64,000 nucleotides of DNA from Chloroflexota bacterium (GCA_003228175.2 QGNQ01000003.1:62001-126000), one strand, 5' to 3'; shown: positions 1 through 10,900, counted from the first letter of the stretch. Made by a program: numbers and translations. The notes: a model not told the origin generated them from the sequence alone.

Positions 1-1239
1 GCGAGCCGGGCGCATCAGGCGGACATTGGCGGCATGGCGCCGGGGTCCATGCCGGTCGCGCAGGAGCTGGTGCAGGAAGGCTTCATCATCCCGCCGGTGC
101 GGCTGTACCGGGCGGGGGCGCTGGTCCCGGAGACGTTGACGTTGTTCCTGCGCAACGTGCGGACGCCGGAAGAACGTCAGGGCGACGTGGACGCGCAGGT
201 GGCGGCACAGCGGGTGGGCGAGCGGCGACTGGCGGCGCTCGCCGATCGGTTCGGGGCTGGAGGATCGGGACGGACGGGGTTTCAGGCGGCGGCAACGGCG
301 CTCTTGGACTCGGGGGAGCGGGCCGCGCTGGCCGGCATGGCGACGATCCCCGCTGGTACGTACCGCTTCGAGGACTTCCTGGACGACGACGGCACGAGCG
401 ATGAGCCCGTCCCGATCCGCCTGCGGTTGACGACCAGCGCGCGGGGTTGGGAGCTGGACTTCACCGGGTCAGCGGGGCAGCGGCCCGCGTCGATCAACGC
501 GGTGGCGGCGGTGACACGGTCGGCGAGCTACTACGTGCTGCGTTGCCTGCTGCCGCTCGGCGCACCGACGAACGCTGGGCTGTTCCGGCCGCTGCGCTTC
601 ATCCTGCCGGAGCGCTCGGTGGTCAATGCGGCGCCGCCGGTGGCCGTCGCGGCGGGCAACGTGGAGACGAGCCAGCGCATCGTCGACGTGGTCTGGGGGG
701 CGATCATGCAGGCGCTGCCGGGGCGCATTCCGGCCGCGTCGGCGGGGACGATGAATAACCTGGCGGCCGGTGGGACTGATCCGCGGACTGGATCGGCCTG
801 GGCCTACTACGAGACCAGCGGCGGTGGGCTGGGGGGAGGCCCGGACGGTCCCGGTCTGTCGGCGGTGCAAAGCCACATGACGAACACGTTGAACACGCCG
901 GCGGAGGCGCTGGAGCTCGCCTACCCGATGCGCGTGCTGGAGAACAGCGTGCGACGCCGGAGCGGCGGGCGGGGCAGGCATCGGGGTGGGGACGGTCTGG
1001 TGCGTCGGACAGAGTTCCTCGCCGCGTCGACGGTGACACTGATCACGGACCGCCGCAGACTGGGGCCCTGGGGGGCCGCCGGCGGCGAGGCGGGGAAGCC
1101 CGGTCGAAACCGGCTGGAACGCGCGACCGGGACGCGACGGACCCTGCCGGGCAAAACGACGATCCGCGTCGGGGCGGGGGATGTGATTCGGGTGGAGACG
1201 CCGGGCGGCGGCGGCTGGGGGGTGGCGGGGTCGGGCTGA
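1..1239 (+). CDS. Hydantoinase B / 5-oxoprolinase beta-type subunit, C-terminal part (5' truncated by window)
   Basis: HyuB-family subunit of an ATP-dependent cytosolic hydantoinase/oxoprolinase, which opens hydantoin or 5-oxoproline rings together with HyuA. The frame is open from base 1: the residues before the first ATG (position 34) read SRAHQADIGGMAPGSMP, the conserved HyuB histidine/aspartate motif, so the gene begins upstream of the window and position 34 is not its start. Further family marks are GGGLGGGPDGPG in the middle, SGGRGRHRGGDGLVR near residue 320 of the visible part, and the terminal PGGGGWG. The HyuA partner is not visible and would be expected upstream. The exact substrate cannot be read from the sequence. 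Confidence 0.88.
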   Translation, partial: ASRAHQADIGGMAPGSMPVAQELVQEGFIIPPVRLYRAGALVPETLTLFLRNVRTPEERQGDVDAQVAAQRVGERRLAALADRFGAGGSGRTGFQAAATALLDSGERAALAGMATIPAGTYRFEDFLDDDGTSDEPVPIRLRLTTSARGWELDFTGSAGQRPASINAVAAVTRSASYYVLRCLLPLGAPTNAGLFRPLRFILPERSVVNAAPPVAVAAGNVETSQRIVDVVWGAIMQALPGRIPAASAGTMNNLAAGGTDPRTGSAWAYYETSGGGLGGGPDGPGLSAVQSHMTNTLNTPAEALELAYPMRVLENSVRRRSGGRGRHRGGDGLVRRTEFLAASTVTLITDRRRLGPWGAAGGEAGKPGRNRLERATGTRRTLPGKTTIRVGAGDVIRVETPGGGGWGVAGSG

Positions 1240-1262
1240 GCGGTCTTGATGGGCAAGGGCGG

Positions 1263-1296
1263 TTGGGCAAGAGATGGGCGCTGCCCCAATCCTTTT
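1263..1296 (+). terminator. Possible intrinsic terminator after the hydantoinase gene
   Basis: TTGGGCA pairs with TGCCCCAA (one bulged C) around a 12-nt loop and is followed by TCCTTTT. It lies 24 nt after the hydantoinase stop and before the next gene's Shine-Dalgarno sequence. The stem is modest and the T-run short. Confidence 0.4.
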
Positions 1297-1336
1297 GATG
1301 GCCCCCGTTCGTTAGACTGATTAGAGGAGTTCGCTG

Positions 1337-1753
1337 ATGGCCGACCGCCTGGAACGCGACGTCGAAGACGTGCTCGAGAAGATCGAGGATTTCGAGTGGC
1401 ACCGCCGCCAGCGTCGGGCGCCCAGTCGTGCCCGGCGCGCGTGGAGCGGCTTCTGGCAGCAAACGAGCGACCGATTGGGATCGCTGTTCGTCCGCTTCTC
1501 GTCCGGACATCTGATGCTGGCCGGATTCCTGCTCCTGGTCGCGGGCCTCGTCTTGCGCGCGCGCGGGCTGGGCACCTGGTTCGTGCTGGCGGGCATCATT
1601 CTCTTCCTGATCGGGCTGGCCTGGAACATGCGCGCTCCGCGCTCCGGGCCGACACCCGATGGTCGCGGGGGCTTCTGGCGCGACCGCTACATCCACTACG
1701 ACGAATCACAACCGGGCGGGGTGCGCGGTTGGTTCAAACGGTGGCGACGCTAA
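1337..1753 (+). CDS. Small two-helix membrane protein of unknown function
   Basis: A 138-residue protein whose function I do not recognise. The first ~55 residues are charged and Arg-rich with an acidic start (RDVEDVLEKIEDFEW). Two hydrophobic segments follow, at about residues 58-73 and 79-96, joined by a short Arg-containing turn (RARG), so the protein looks like a hairpin in the cytoplasmic membrane with both tails inside. The C-terminus is again basic (WFKRWRR). A GAGGAG Shine-Dalgarno sequence at 1324-1329 supports the ATG at 1337. Its 3' end overlaps the GTG start of the peptidase gene downstream, so the two are probably co-transcribed. Confidence 0.75.
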   Translation: MADRLERDVEDVLEKIEDFEWHRRQRRAPSRARRAWSGFWQQTSDRLGSLFVRFSSGHLMLAGFLLLVAGLVLRARGLGTWFVLAGIILFLIGLAWNMRAPRSGPTPDGRGGFWRDRYIHYDESQPGGVRGWFKRWRR

Positions 1754-3327
1754 TTCTGTCCTCCTTCGTTCTTCGATCCGCACCCGTCGCAGGGCTGGGC
1801 CTGGCGCTCGTCGCGCTGGTTCTGGCCGCGTGCGGCGGATCCGATGCGGCATCCCCCGCCGTCGCCGGCTCGCCCGCGACGGCTGAGTCGAGCGAGGAGG
1901 CGATCGTCGAGCAGGCGGCTGCGCCTCCGGAGGAGTCGGCCGCCGGCCAAGCGGCGCCCGCCGCGAGCGACGCGGCGCAGGCTGGCGAACAAGCTGGCGA
2001 GCAAGCGCCTGCGCAGTCCGAATCCACGGAATCGGCTGCAGCCGAGCCGCCGGCCGCCGAGGAACCCCCCGGCGACGATCCAGGCGTCGAGGCGCCATCT
2101 GACCCACCGGCGCTGCCCAGCACGCCGCTGCCCTACGACAACGACAACGCGCTGCGCATCCTGGAGACCCTGACGGTGACCATTGGCCCGCGTGTGCAGG
2201 GCACGGAGGCCGAACGCGACGCGGCGGCGTTCTTGGCGGCGGAGTTCACGTCGGCGGGCTATGTGGTGGAGTTGCAGCCGGTGCCACTCGAAAGCCGGCG
2301 GGTGGCGGAGCTGGCGTTCAACGTCGATGGCGAGACAATCGATGCACAGGCCTTCGACGGGTCCGGCGCCGGCGACGTGCGCGGACCGCTCGTCGTAGTA
2401 CCGGGCCTGGGGGCGGCGTCGGACTTCGCGCAGGTGAACGTAGAGGGAGCCGTAGCGTTGATCGAGCGGGGGGTCCTGTTCTTCGTCGACAAGATCGCCA
2501 ACGCGGAGGCGGCGGGGGCAGCCGGCGTGGTCATCTTCAACAACGAGGCTGGGTCGTTCTCGGGGACGCTCGGCGAGGCAGCGGCGATCCCGGCGCTGGC
2601 GATCACCCAGGAGGACGGGCGCGCGCTCGTCGCGCAGGCGCAGGAGGCCGCGCTGGTCGCGGATCTGCTGGTCCGCTTCGACCCCCTCTCCGGCGAGTCG
2701 CAGAACGTCGTGGCGCGCAACCCGGGTGGCGCCTGCACGATCTGGGTGGGCGGCCACTACGACACGGTCCCCAACGTCCCTGGGGCCAACGACAATGGCA
2801 GCGGCACGGCACTGGTCGTGGAGTTGGCACGGGCCTACGCGGGGAGCGCGACCGCTCAGCAGGCGTGCTTCGTGGCCTTCGGCGCGGAGGAGGCCGTGGG
2901 AGGCAGCGTCGGTATCGAGGGCTCGCGGGTGTTCGTTCAGGGCCTGATCGCCAGCGGTGAGATCAACGGGGTCACTGCGATGCTCAACCTGGATGTCGCC
3001 GCCGTCGGCACGGATCTGTTCCTGATCGGCGACACCGATCTGGTCGACGAGACGGCCAGCATTGCGGAGGCGATCGGCGTCGACGCCAGCCCCGGTTCGC
3101 TGCCCGCCGGCAGCGGCTCCGACCATCTCAATTTCGCGCAGGCCGGCGTGCCGGTGATCTTCCCCACCCTGGACGGCGGCCCGATCCACGATCCGTCGGA
3201 CAACTTCAGCGCGGTGCAACCAGAACGGGTCGCGGCGGTGGGCGAACTGGCGCACGCGCTGCTGGGCTGCCTGGCCAGCAGCGCCGACGCGCAGGCCGCG
3301 CCTGACTGCGTCTTGGGGGCGGAATGA
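1741..3327 (+). CDS. Secreted M28-family zinc metallopeptidase lipoprotein with PA domain
   Basis: Exported aminopeptidase-like enzyme of 528 residues. The GTG at 1741 is chosen because it gives a clean lipoprotein signal peptide ending LVLAAC with Cys31; the frame is open further upstream but those residues run antisense-like through the preceding gene. A long Ala/Glu/Pro linker (to about residue 130) is followed by a protease-associated domain (about 215-300) and the M28 catalytic domain. All five metal-ligand positions are seen: His339 (GGHYDT), Asp351 (GANDNGSG), Glu384 next to catalytic Glu383 (FGAEE), Asp418 (LNLD) and His483 (PIHDPSDN). It probably trims peptides outside the membrane. 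The gene overlaps both neighbours, and its stop forms an ATGA with an upstream candidate start of the LysM gene. Confidence 0.88.
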   Translation: MATLILSSFVLRSAPVAGLGLALVALVLAACGGSDAASPAVAGSPATAESSEEAIVEQAAAPPEESAAGQAAPAASDAAQAGEQAGEQAPAQSESTESAAAEPPAAEEPPGDDPGVEAPSDPPALPSTPLPYDNDNALRILETLTVTIGPRVQGTEAERDAAAFLAAEFTSAGYVVELQPVPLESRRVAELAFNVDGETIDAQAFDGSGAGDVRGPLVVVPGLGAASDFAQVNVEGAVALIERGVLFFVDKIANAEAAGAAGVVIFNNEAGSFSGTLGEAAAIPALAITQEDGRALVAQAQEAALVADLLVRFDPLSGESQNVVARNPGGACTIWVGGHYDTVPNVPGANDNGSGTALVVELARAYAGSATAQQACFVAFGAEEAVGGSVGIEGSRVFVQGLIASGEINGVTAMLNLDVAAVGTDLFLIGDTDLVDETASIAEAIGVDASPGSLPAGSGSDHLNFAQAGVPVIFPTLDGGPIHDPSDNFSAVQPERVAAVGELAHALLGCLASSADAQAAPDCVLGAE

Positions 3328-3404
3328 GCGTGGGCCCTGGGCTGGTGGGTAGACTGGCCGTGAGACGGGGACAGCTGGCGATTGCTGCGACGGGAGTCAG
3401 AAGC

Positions 3405-4013
3405 GTGCGCGTCCCCTTGATCTTGTCCGTCCTGATGCTCGCGACGCTGGCCGCGGCCTGCGGCGGCAGTGACGACCCGACGACGCCGTCCGATGCGGTC
3501 ACGGCGAACCCGGATCCCGAGACGATCCCCACTGAAGCGCTGCCCGAGGTCCTGCCCGAACCGTACATTTTCAGCGGCGACGAGCTCTTCGGCGGGGAAG
3601 TGGTGGAGGAACTGCAGGAGGAGCTGTACATCGTCCAGCCCGGGGACACGCTGGCCCTGATCGCGGAGTTGGCCGGCGTTACGACGGAGGAGCTTCAGCG
3701 GTTGAACGGGATCGCGGATCCGTCGGTGCTCTCGGCCGGGGATGAGCTGCGCATCCCAGTGCGAGGGGAGCGCATCGCGGCGACGACGGAGGCGGGAGCC
3801 GAGGCCGAGGACTTCGCCGGCCAGCCCCCCGGCGAAGAATACGCGGTGCAGCCGGGCGACACGCTGATCGGAATCGCCGAATCGAACGGGCTCAACTACC
3901 TCGACCTGCAGTCGTACAACGGTCTGAGTGACTTCGAGGCCGGCAACTTGCTGGTCGGTCAGATCCTGATCATCCCCCCGCCTGCGGAGGAAGCGGCAGA
4001 GCCGCCGGGATAG
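3405..4013 (+). CDS. Lipoprotein with two LysM domains
   Basis: Predicted extracytoplasmic lipoprotein of 202 residues that should bind peptidoglycan or another GlcNAc polymer. The GTG at 3405 is preferred: it has a GGGAG Shine-Dalgarno 8 nt upstream and yields a short signal peptide ending LATLAAAC (Cys19). The alternative ATG at 3324 overlaps the peptidase stop (ATGA) but adds an awkward 27-residue Arg-containing leader. Two LysM repeats occur at about residues 65-110 (YIVQPGDTLALIAELAG) and 140-190 (YAVQPGDTLIGIAESNG), separated by an acidic linker. Placement directly behind the M28 peptidase suggests a cell-wall-associated pair. No catalytic domain is present. Confidence 0.85.
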   Translation: MRVPLILSVLMLATLAAACGGSDDPTTPSDAVTANPDPETIPTEALPEVLPEPYIFSGDELFGGEVVEELQEELYIVQPGDTLALIAELAGVTTEELQRLNGIADPSVLSAGDELRIPVRGERIAATTEAGAEAEDFAGQPPGEEYAVQPGDTLIGIAESNGLNYLDLQSYNGLSDFEAGNLLVGQILIIPPPAEEAAEPPG

Positions 4014-4158
4014 CATTTGGCGGGGCCTACGGGCGTCGGGGAAATTGTTCACCCTGGGCGCCTGTGATAGCCTCCGGCCCGATCTTGCCGCCGATCCGAG
4101 AATCCTCACGTGGGGGCAGATCTAGCAGCGAAGTCCGTGTTCGCAAGCCCGGAGAACC

Positions 4159-5730
4159 ATGACGGTCGAAGAGTACGGCGTACAGCGGGACACGGGCCTG
4201 CAAGAGTTGGCGCGTCGCCGCGCGGAGAGCCTGGAAGCCGGCGGCGAGGCCGCCATCGCGCGGCAGCACGAGCGCGGCAAGCTGACCGCCTACGAGCGCT
4301 TGGCGGTCCTCTTCGACGAGGGCACCTTCCAGGAACTCGACCCGTTCGTCACGCACCGCGCGACGCGCTTTGGCCTGGCCAGCCGGCGGCCGCCGGGCGA
4401 CGCCATTGTGACCGGACACGGATTAATCAACGGACGCACGGTGTTCGCCTACGCGCAGGACTTCACCGTCTTCGGTGGCTCGCTCTCGGAAGTCGTGGCC
4501 GAGAAGATCGTCAAAGTGCAGGACATGTCGATGAAGGTGGGCGCCCCGATCGTCGCGCTCCAGGACGGTGGCGGGGCGCGGATCCAGGAGGGCGTCTCCT
4601 CCCTGCGGGGCTACGGGGACATCTTCCTGCGCAACACCCTGGCATCGGGTGTGGTGCCGCAGATCTCGGTCAGCTGCGGGCCCACAGCGGGCGGCGGTGT
4701 CTACTCCCCCGCGATCACCGACTTCGTCTTCATGGAGTCGGGCAGCGGCCAGATGTACATCACGGGCCCGGACGTCGTGCGGACGGTGACGCATGAAGAT
4801 GTGACGCACGAGGAGTTGGGCGGGGCGCAGGCACACGCGACCAAGAGCGGTGTCGCGCACTTCGCGATCGATGGGGAAGAATCGACGCTGTTCGCCGTCC
4901 GGGACCTGCTTTCGTATTTGCCATCCAACAACATGGAAACGCCGCCGTGGGTCCTGCCTCGGGACGACCCCGACCGAAGTACCCCAGAGTTCGCCGAGCT
5001 GGTGCCCAGCGCGCCCGACGAGCCCTACGACATCCGCGATGTGATGCGCGGCCTGGTGGACGATGGCGACCTGATGGAGGTGCACGAGCACTGGGCGCGC
5101 AATATCGCGGTGGGCTTCGCGCGGATGGGCGGCTACACGGTGGGCTTGGTGGGCAACTCGCCCAACGTGCTGGCCGGCGTGCTGGACATTGACGCCTCAC
5201 GCAAGGCGGCGCGATTCGTCCGCTTCTGCGACTGCTTCAACATTCCGCTGGTCACGCTGATCGATGTGCCGGGCTATTTGCCGGGCACTGTGCAGGAGCA
5301 CGGCGGCATTATCACGCATGGTGCCAAGCTGATTTACGCCTACGCGGAAGCGACGGTGCCCAAGATCGCCGTGACCCTGCGCAAAGCCTATGGCGGCGCC
5401 TACGTAGTAATGAGCAGCAAGCACCTGCGGTCCGATATCAACCTCGCCTGGCCCAACGCCGAGATTGCGGTGATGGGCGCGGAGGGCGCGGTGAACATCA
5501 TCCAGCGCCGGCAAATCGCCGCGGCCGAGGATCCGGAAGCGGAGCGCCAGCGACTGATCGCCGAATACGAGGCGGAGTTCAAGAACCCGTACCAGGCGGC
5601 GGAGCTGGGCTACATCGACGATGTGATCGACCCCAAGGACACCCGCCGGCGGGTGATTCGCTCGTTGGAGATGTTGAAGAACAAGTCCGATCAGAGCCCG
5701 CCGAAGAAACACGGCAATATTCCGCTCTGA
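4159..5730 (+). CDS. Acyl-CoA carboxylase, carboxyltransferase (beta) subunit
   Basis: A 523-residue carboxyltransferase of the PccB/AccD5 type, which moves the carboxyl group from carboxybiotin to acetyl-, propionyl- or a related acyl-CoA in the cytosol. The N-terminal half carries GGGARIQEGV and GPTAGGGVYSPAITDF, and the C-terminal half PGYLPGTVQEHGGIITHGAK and AEIAVMGAEGAVNI, which are the oxyanion-hole and CoA/biotin-binding regions. At the position known in Streptomyces PccB to set acyl specificity (Asp422 there), this protein has Val416 in the sequence AYGGAYVVM, so propionyl-CoA preference should not be assumed. A GGAG Shine-Dalgarno precedes the ATG. No biotin carboxylase or biotin carrier gene is adjacent, so the alpha subunit must be encoded elsewhere. 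Confidence 0.92.
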   Translation: MTVEEYGVQRDTGLQELARRRAESLEAGGEAAIARQHERGKLTAYERLAVLFDEGTFQELDPFVTHRATRFGLASRRPPGDAIVTGHGLINGRTVFAYAQDFTVFGGSLSEVVAEKIVKVQDMSMKVGAPIVALQDGGGARIQEGVSSLRGYGDIFLRNTLASGVVPQISVSCGPTAGGGVYSPAITDFVFMESGSGQMYITGPDVVRTVTHEDVTHEELGGAQAHATKSGVAHFAIDGEESTLFAVRDLLSYLPSNNMETPPWVLPRDDPDRSTPEFAELVPSAPDEPYDIRDVMRGLVDDGDLMEVHEHWARNIAVGFARMGGYTVGLVGNSPNVLAGVLDIDASRKAARFVRFCDCFNIPLVTLIDVPGYLPGTVQEHGGIITHGAKLIYAYAEATVPKIAVTLRKAYGGAYVVMSSKHLRSDINLAWPNAEIAVMGAEGAVNIIQRRQIAAAEDPEAERQRLIAEYEAEFKNPYQAAELGYIDDVIDPKDTRRRVIRSLEMLKNKSDQSPPKKHGNIPL

Positions 5731-5980
5731 TCGACTCGCCGCCGAACGGCCGCTTGCGCCGATCGGCCGGCGATCAGACACACGACGGCGCCGCGAGACG
5801 CCCCGCGCCCGGCGCGGCTGTGCGTGGGTTAGGCCTGTGCGTGAGGATGCACTGCGTAGACGCACGGTTGGTAGAATGCCGGTGGTCGCGCTCCCAGCCC
5901 TTGCTGGACGACGCTCGTCGACGCCGGCGGACGTGCCGCGGCGGGGGCATGCGCGAGCGCCCAGCGGCCGAGGAGTACCC

Positions 5981-8266
5981 ATGCCCATCTACGAGCCGGA
6001 CACGGTTGAGCGAATCGGGCGCGCCTACGAGCGCGCGACGGCGTCGATCGCGATCGCACGGCAGCGGCTCCAGCGCCCCCTGACGCTGGCGGAGAAGATC
6101 CTCTTCGCGCACATGTCGAAGCCCGAGACGCAGGGACTGGAGCGGGGGGACGACTACGCCGATCTGCAACCGGACCGCGTGGCGCTGCAGGACGCGACGG
6201 CCCAGATGGCGCTGTTGCAGTTCGATCTGGCCGGGCTGCAGCGGGTACAAGCGCCAACGACGGTGCATTGCGACCACCTGATTCAGGCTCGCATTGGCGC
6301 TGAGTCCGACCTGCTGGCGGCCGTGGACGAGAACAAGGAGGTCTATGACTTCCTGGAGAGCGCCGCCGCACGGTACGGGGCGGGGTTCTGGAAGCCGGGC
6401 TCCGGCATCATTCACCAGGTCATCTTCGAGAACTACGCGTTCCCCGGCGGACTGATGATCGGCACCGACAGCCACACCCCCAACGCGGGCGGCATGGGCA
6501 TGCTGGCGATCGGCGTGGGCGGCGCGGATGCCGTGGACGTGATGGCCGGGCTCGACTGGGGCGTGACGATGCCGAAGCTGATCGGCGTGCGCTTGCTGGG
6601 GGAGCTCTCTGGCTGGACATCGCCCAAGGACGTGATCTTGCGCGTGGCGGACGAACTGACCGTCAAGGGCGGCACGGGTGCGATCGTCGAATACTTCGGG
6701 TCCGGGGTCGCCTCGCTGAGCGCGACGGGCCGCGGCACCGTAACGAACATGGGCGCCGAGATCGGCGCGACAACCTCCGTGTTCCCGTTCGACGCGGCGA
6801 CGGCGCGCTACCTGCGGGCTACAGGCCGAGAGGCGGTCGCGGACTTGGCCGAGGCGAACGCCGCCAATCTGACCGCGGACCCCGAAGTGGACGCGCAGCG
6901 CGAGGCAATCTTCGATCAGGTGATCGAGATCGACCTGAGCACGCTGGAGCCCGCCTGGGTGGGACCGCACACCCCCGACCTGCGGCACACCGCGTCCGAA
7001 GTGGGCCCCTGGGCCGAATCGCAGGACTACCCGCTGGCGATCAAGGACGCGCTGATCGGCTCCTGCACGAATAGCTCCTACGAGGACTTGAGCCGTGCGG
7101 CGAGCCTGGCGCGCCAGGCGGCGGCGGCGGGCCTCCGGGTGCAAGTGCCGCTGCTGGTCACGCCGGGATCGGAGCAGGTCCGCGCGACGGTCGAACGCGA
7201 CGGCCAGATCGCGGCCTTCGAAAGCGTGGGCGGCACCGTGCTCGCCAACGCCTGCGGTCCCTGCATTGGCCAGTGGAAGCGCGAGGACATCGCCAAGGGC
7301 GAGAAGAACACGATCGTGACCTCCTTCAATCGCAACTTCCCGGCCCGCAACGACGCCAACCCCCAGACGCTGGCCTTCATTGGCAGCCCCGAGATGGTGG
7401 TCGCGGCCGCGTTTGCGGGGCGCCTGGGCTTCGACCCGCGCACGGACTCGATCCCGCTCAACGGCGACAGCTTCCGCTTCGATCCGCCCCAGGGCGACGA
7501 ACTCCCGCGCGACGGCTACGAGCTGGGCGACGCGGGCTTCGTGCCACCCCCCGCGCACGGCGGCGACGTGCAGGTCGTTGTGGGGGAGAACAGCAGCCGG
7601 CTACAGCGGCTCACGCCGTGGCAACCCTGGGACGGCAAGGATGTCGAGAATTGCGCGATTCTCTTGAAGTCCGTGGGCAAGACGACGACGGACCACATCT
7701 CGCCCGCCGGGCCCTGGCTGCGCTTCCGTGGCCACTTGGACAACATCTCCGACAACACCTTTACGGGCGTGAACAACGCCTTCGCGTCGCAGGCGGGGAC
7801 GGGCAACAACGTGCTCAACGGTGAGCAGGGGATGCTGCTGCCGGACATCGCGCGCGCCTACAAGATGGCCGGGCAGTCGTGGGTGGTGATCGGCGACGAA
7901 AACTTTGGCGAGGGGTCGAGCCGGGAGCACGCGGCCATGCAGCCGCGGCACTTGGGCGCCGTGGCGGTCATCGTGCGCAGCTTCGCTCGCATCGCCGAGA
8001 CGAACCTCAAGAAGCAGGGGCTACTGCCGCTGCGCTTCGCGGACCCGGCGGACTACGACAAGTTCGGCCAGGACGACCGCGTCAGCATCCGGGGCCTGCA
8101 GTCGCTCGCGCCGGGAACGCCGCTGACGGTCGAGATCCGGCGCCCGGACGGGAGCACAGAGAGCATCGAGGTGACGCATTCGTTCACGGAGCAACAAGTC
8201 GGCTGGTTCCGTGCCGGTGGCGCTCTGAACGAGATCGCGACGGCGCAGCAGGCAGCGACGCAGTAA
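5981..8266 (+). CDS. acn: Aconitate hydratase, mitochondrial-like short form
   Basis: TCA-cycle enzyme converting citrate to isocitrate through cis-aconitate; 761 residues, the length of the mitochondrial-type aconitases rather than the ~900-residue AcnA type. The [4Fe-4S] ligands are Cys362 (GSCTNSSYED) and Cys425/Cys428 (ACGPCIGQW). Other family motifs are TTVHCDHLIQA, IGTDSHTPNAGG and, in the swivelling C-terminal domain, GSSREHAAMQPRHLG. The ATG at 5981 has a GAGGAG Shine-Dalgarno 5 nt upstream and starts the family-like protein; an in-frame upstream extension is low-complexity Arg-rich and looks non-coding. About 250 bp without a gene precede it, where I see no convincing element. It leads a TCA cluster with mdh and fumC. 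Confidence 0.95.
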   Translation: MPIYEPDTVERIGRAYERATASIAIARQRLQRPLTLAEKILFAHMSKPETQGLERGDDYADLQPDRVALQDATAQMALLQFDLAGLQRVQAPTTVHCDHLIQARIGAESDLLAAVDENKEVYDFLESAAARYGAGFWKPGSGIIHQVIFENYAFPGGLMIGTDSHTPNAGGMGMLAIGVGGADAVDVMAGLDWGVTMPKLIGVRLLGELSGWTSPKDVILRVADELTVKGGTGAIVEYFGSGVASLSATGRGTVTNMGAEIGATTSVFPFDAATARYLRATGREAVADLAEANAANLTADPEVDAQREAIFDQVIEIDLSTLEPAWVGPHTPDLRHTASEVGPWAESQDYPLAIKDALIGSCTNSSYEDLSRAASLARQAAAAGLRVQVPLLVTPGSEQVRATVERDGQIAAFESVGGTVLANACGPCIGQWKREDIAKGEKNTIVTSFNRNFPARNDANPQTLAFIGSPEMVVAAAFAGRLGFDPRTDSIPLNGDSFRFDPPQGDELPRDGYELGDAGFVPPPAHGGDVQVVVGENSSRLQRLTPWQPWDGKDVENCAILLKSVGKTTTDHISPAGPWLRFRGHLDNISDNTFTGVNNAFASQAGTGNNVLNGEQGMLLPDIARAYKMAGQSWVVIGDENFGEGSSREHAAMQPRHLGAVAVIVRSFARIAETNLKKQGLLPLRFADPADYDKFGQDDRVSIRGLQSLAPGTPLTVEIRRPDGSTESIEVTHSFTEQQVGWFRAGGALNEIATAQQAATQ

Positions 8267-8312
8267 TCGGCAGAAAACGGCGATCGGCGGTCCTCGCCAG
8301 CGCCATCAATAG

Positions 8313-9401
<1,089 letters not shown>

Positions 9402-9465
9402 TCACGGCCCGACACCGCGGCGGGACTGATTGTTGGTTGCCGCCGCCCGGCCAGAAGGATCTGAG

Positions 9466-10854
9466 ATGAGCGACGTCCGCATCGAATCCGACACGATGGG
9501 CCAGGTAGAGGTGCAGGCGGACCGCTACTGGGGCGCGCAGACCCAACGCTCGCTGCAGAACTTCAAGATCGGCGGCGAGCGCATGCCGCGGCCGATCATC
9601 CGTGGGCTGGGGATCGTCAAGCACGCCTCGGCGTCGGCCAACGAGTCGCTGGGCAAGCTCGACGCGGAGCGCGCGAACGCGATCCGTCGGGCAGCGCAGG
9701 AGGTGATCGACGGGACGCTCGACGAGCACTTCCCGCTGGTCGTCTGGCAGACCGGCTCCGGCACGCAGAGCAACATGAACGGCAACGAGGTCATCTCCAA
9801 CCGGGCGATCGAGCTGCTGGGCGGGGAGCGGGGCTCGAAGGACCCGGTGCACCCCAACGACCACGTCAACATGTCGCAGTCCTCGAACGACGTGTTCCCG
9901 GGCGCGATGTCAGTCGCGACGGCGGAGCAGGTCGTGAACGAGCTCGTGCCGGCGCTGACCAAGCTGCGCGACGCCCTGCACGCGAAGGCCGAGGCGTTCG
10001 ACGCCATCGTCAAGATCGGTCGCACGCACCTGATGGACGCCGTGCCGCTGACGCTGGGCCAGGAGTTCTCCGGCTACGTGCAGCAGGTGACATACAGCAT
10101 CGCGCGCGTCGAGGGGACCCTGCCGCGGCTGTACGAGCTGGCCCTGGGCGGCACCGCGGTGGGCACGGGGATCAACTCGCACCCCGACTACGCCGTCAAG
10201 GTGGCGGAGGAGATCAGCACGATCACGGACCTGCCGTTCGTGACGGCGCCGAACAAGTTCGAGTCGCTGGCCGCACACGACGCCCAGGTCGAGCTGGCCG
10301 GCCAGCTGACCACGATCGCCGCGTCGCTGATGAAGATCGCCAACGACGTGCGCATGCTGGGCTCCGGCCCGCGCGCGGGCATCGGCGAGCTAATGCTGCC
10401 CGCCAACGAGCCGGGCTCGAGCATCATGCCGGGCAAGGTCAACCCCACGCAGTCGGAGGCCATGACGATGGTCTGCGCGCAGGTGATCGGCAACGGCACG
10501 ACGGTCGCCGTCGGTGGCGCGACGGGCCACTTCGAGCTCAACGTCTTCAAGCCGGTGATGGCCTACAACAATCTGCAAAGCATCCGCCTGCTGGCCGACG
10601 CGGCGGTGTCGTTCACGGACAACTGCGTGGTGGGGATCGAGCCGAACCGGGCGCGGATCGACGAGCTGATGCGGCAGTCGTTGATGCTGGTCACGGCGCT
10701 GAACCCGCACATCGGCTACGACAACGCGGCCAAGATCGCGAAGGCCGCGCATGAGTCGGGCGGGATGCTCAAAGAGACCGGCGTCGAGCTGGGCCTCCTC
10801 ACCGCGGAGCAGTTCGACGAGTGGGTGCAGCCGGAGAAGATGACCAGGCCGTAA
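9466..10854 (+). CDS. fumC: Fumarate hydratase class II
   Basis: Iron-independent fumarase, interconverting fumarate and malate; 462 residues, normal for the family and a homotetramer in characterised members. The signature [11 protein letters not shown] contains the catalytic Ser318 or Ser319 region, and His188 ([10 protein letters not shown]) falls at the residue number of the E. coli catalytic histidine. [10 protein letters not shown] is the third conserved block. The ATG at 9466 has AGAAGGA 6 nt upstream; an in-frame TTG further upstream has no support. The mdh-fumC gap holds a 7-bp GC hairpin (GCGGCGG 9417-9423 with CCGCCGC 9440-9446) without a T-tract. A stronger hairpin follows the stop. 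Confidence 0.95.
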   Translation: MSDVRIESDTMGQVEVQADRYWGAQTQRSLQNFKIGGERMPRPIIRGLGIVKHASASANESLGKLDAERANAIRRAAQEVIDGTLDEHFPLVVWQTGSGTQSNMNGNEVISNRAIELLGGERGSKDPVHPNDHVNMSQSSNDVFPGAMSVATAEQVVNELVPALTKLRDALHAKAEAFDAIVKIGRTHLMDAVPLTLGQEFSGYVQQVTYSIARVEGTLPRLYELALGGTAVGTGINSHPDYAVKVAEEISTITDLPFVTAPNKFESLAAHDAQVELAGQLTTIAASLMKIANDVRMLGSGPRAGIGELMLPANEPGSSIMPGKVNPTQSEAMTMVCAQVIGNGTTVAVGGATGHFELNVFKPVMAYNNLQSIRLLADAAVSFTDNCVVGIEPNRARIDELMRQSLMLVTALNPHIGYDNAAKIAKAAHESGGMLKETGVELGLLTAEQFDEWVQPEKMTRP

Positions 10855-10865
10855 CCCCGCCTCGC

Positions 10866-10900
10866 GCGCTACGCTCTGCCGACCGAGTCGGACGTAGCGC
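10866..10900 (+). promoter_or_regulatory. Compound hairpin between fumC and the alcohol dehydrogenase
   Basis: An outer stem GCGCTACG/CGTAGCGC (8 bp) encloses an inner stem CCGAC/GTCGG with a 3-nt loop. The hairpin starts 12 nt after the fumC stop and ends immediately before AAGGAG, the Shine-Dalgarno sequence of the next gene. No T-tract follows, so it is more likely an RNA-processing, stabilising or translation-control element than a classical terminator. Confidence 0.5.

Noticed and set aside
1396-1740. N-terminal extension of the M28 peptidase
   Set aside because: The open frame continues upstream through the membrane-protein gene but is Arg/Ala-rich; the GTG at 1741 starts a perfect lipoprotein signal.
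5774-7558. A 594-codon open frame on the minus strand
   Set aside because: It is antisense to aconitase and Arg/His/Gln-rich with no recognisable motif.
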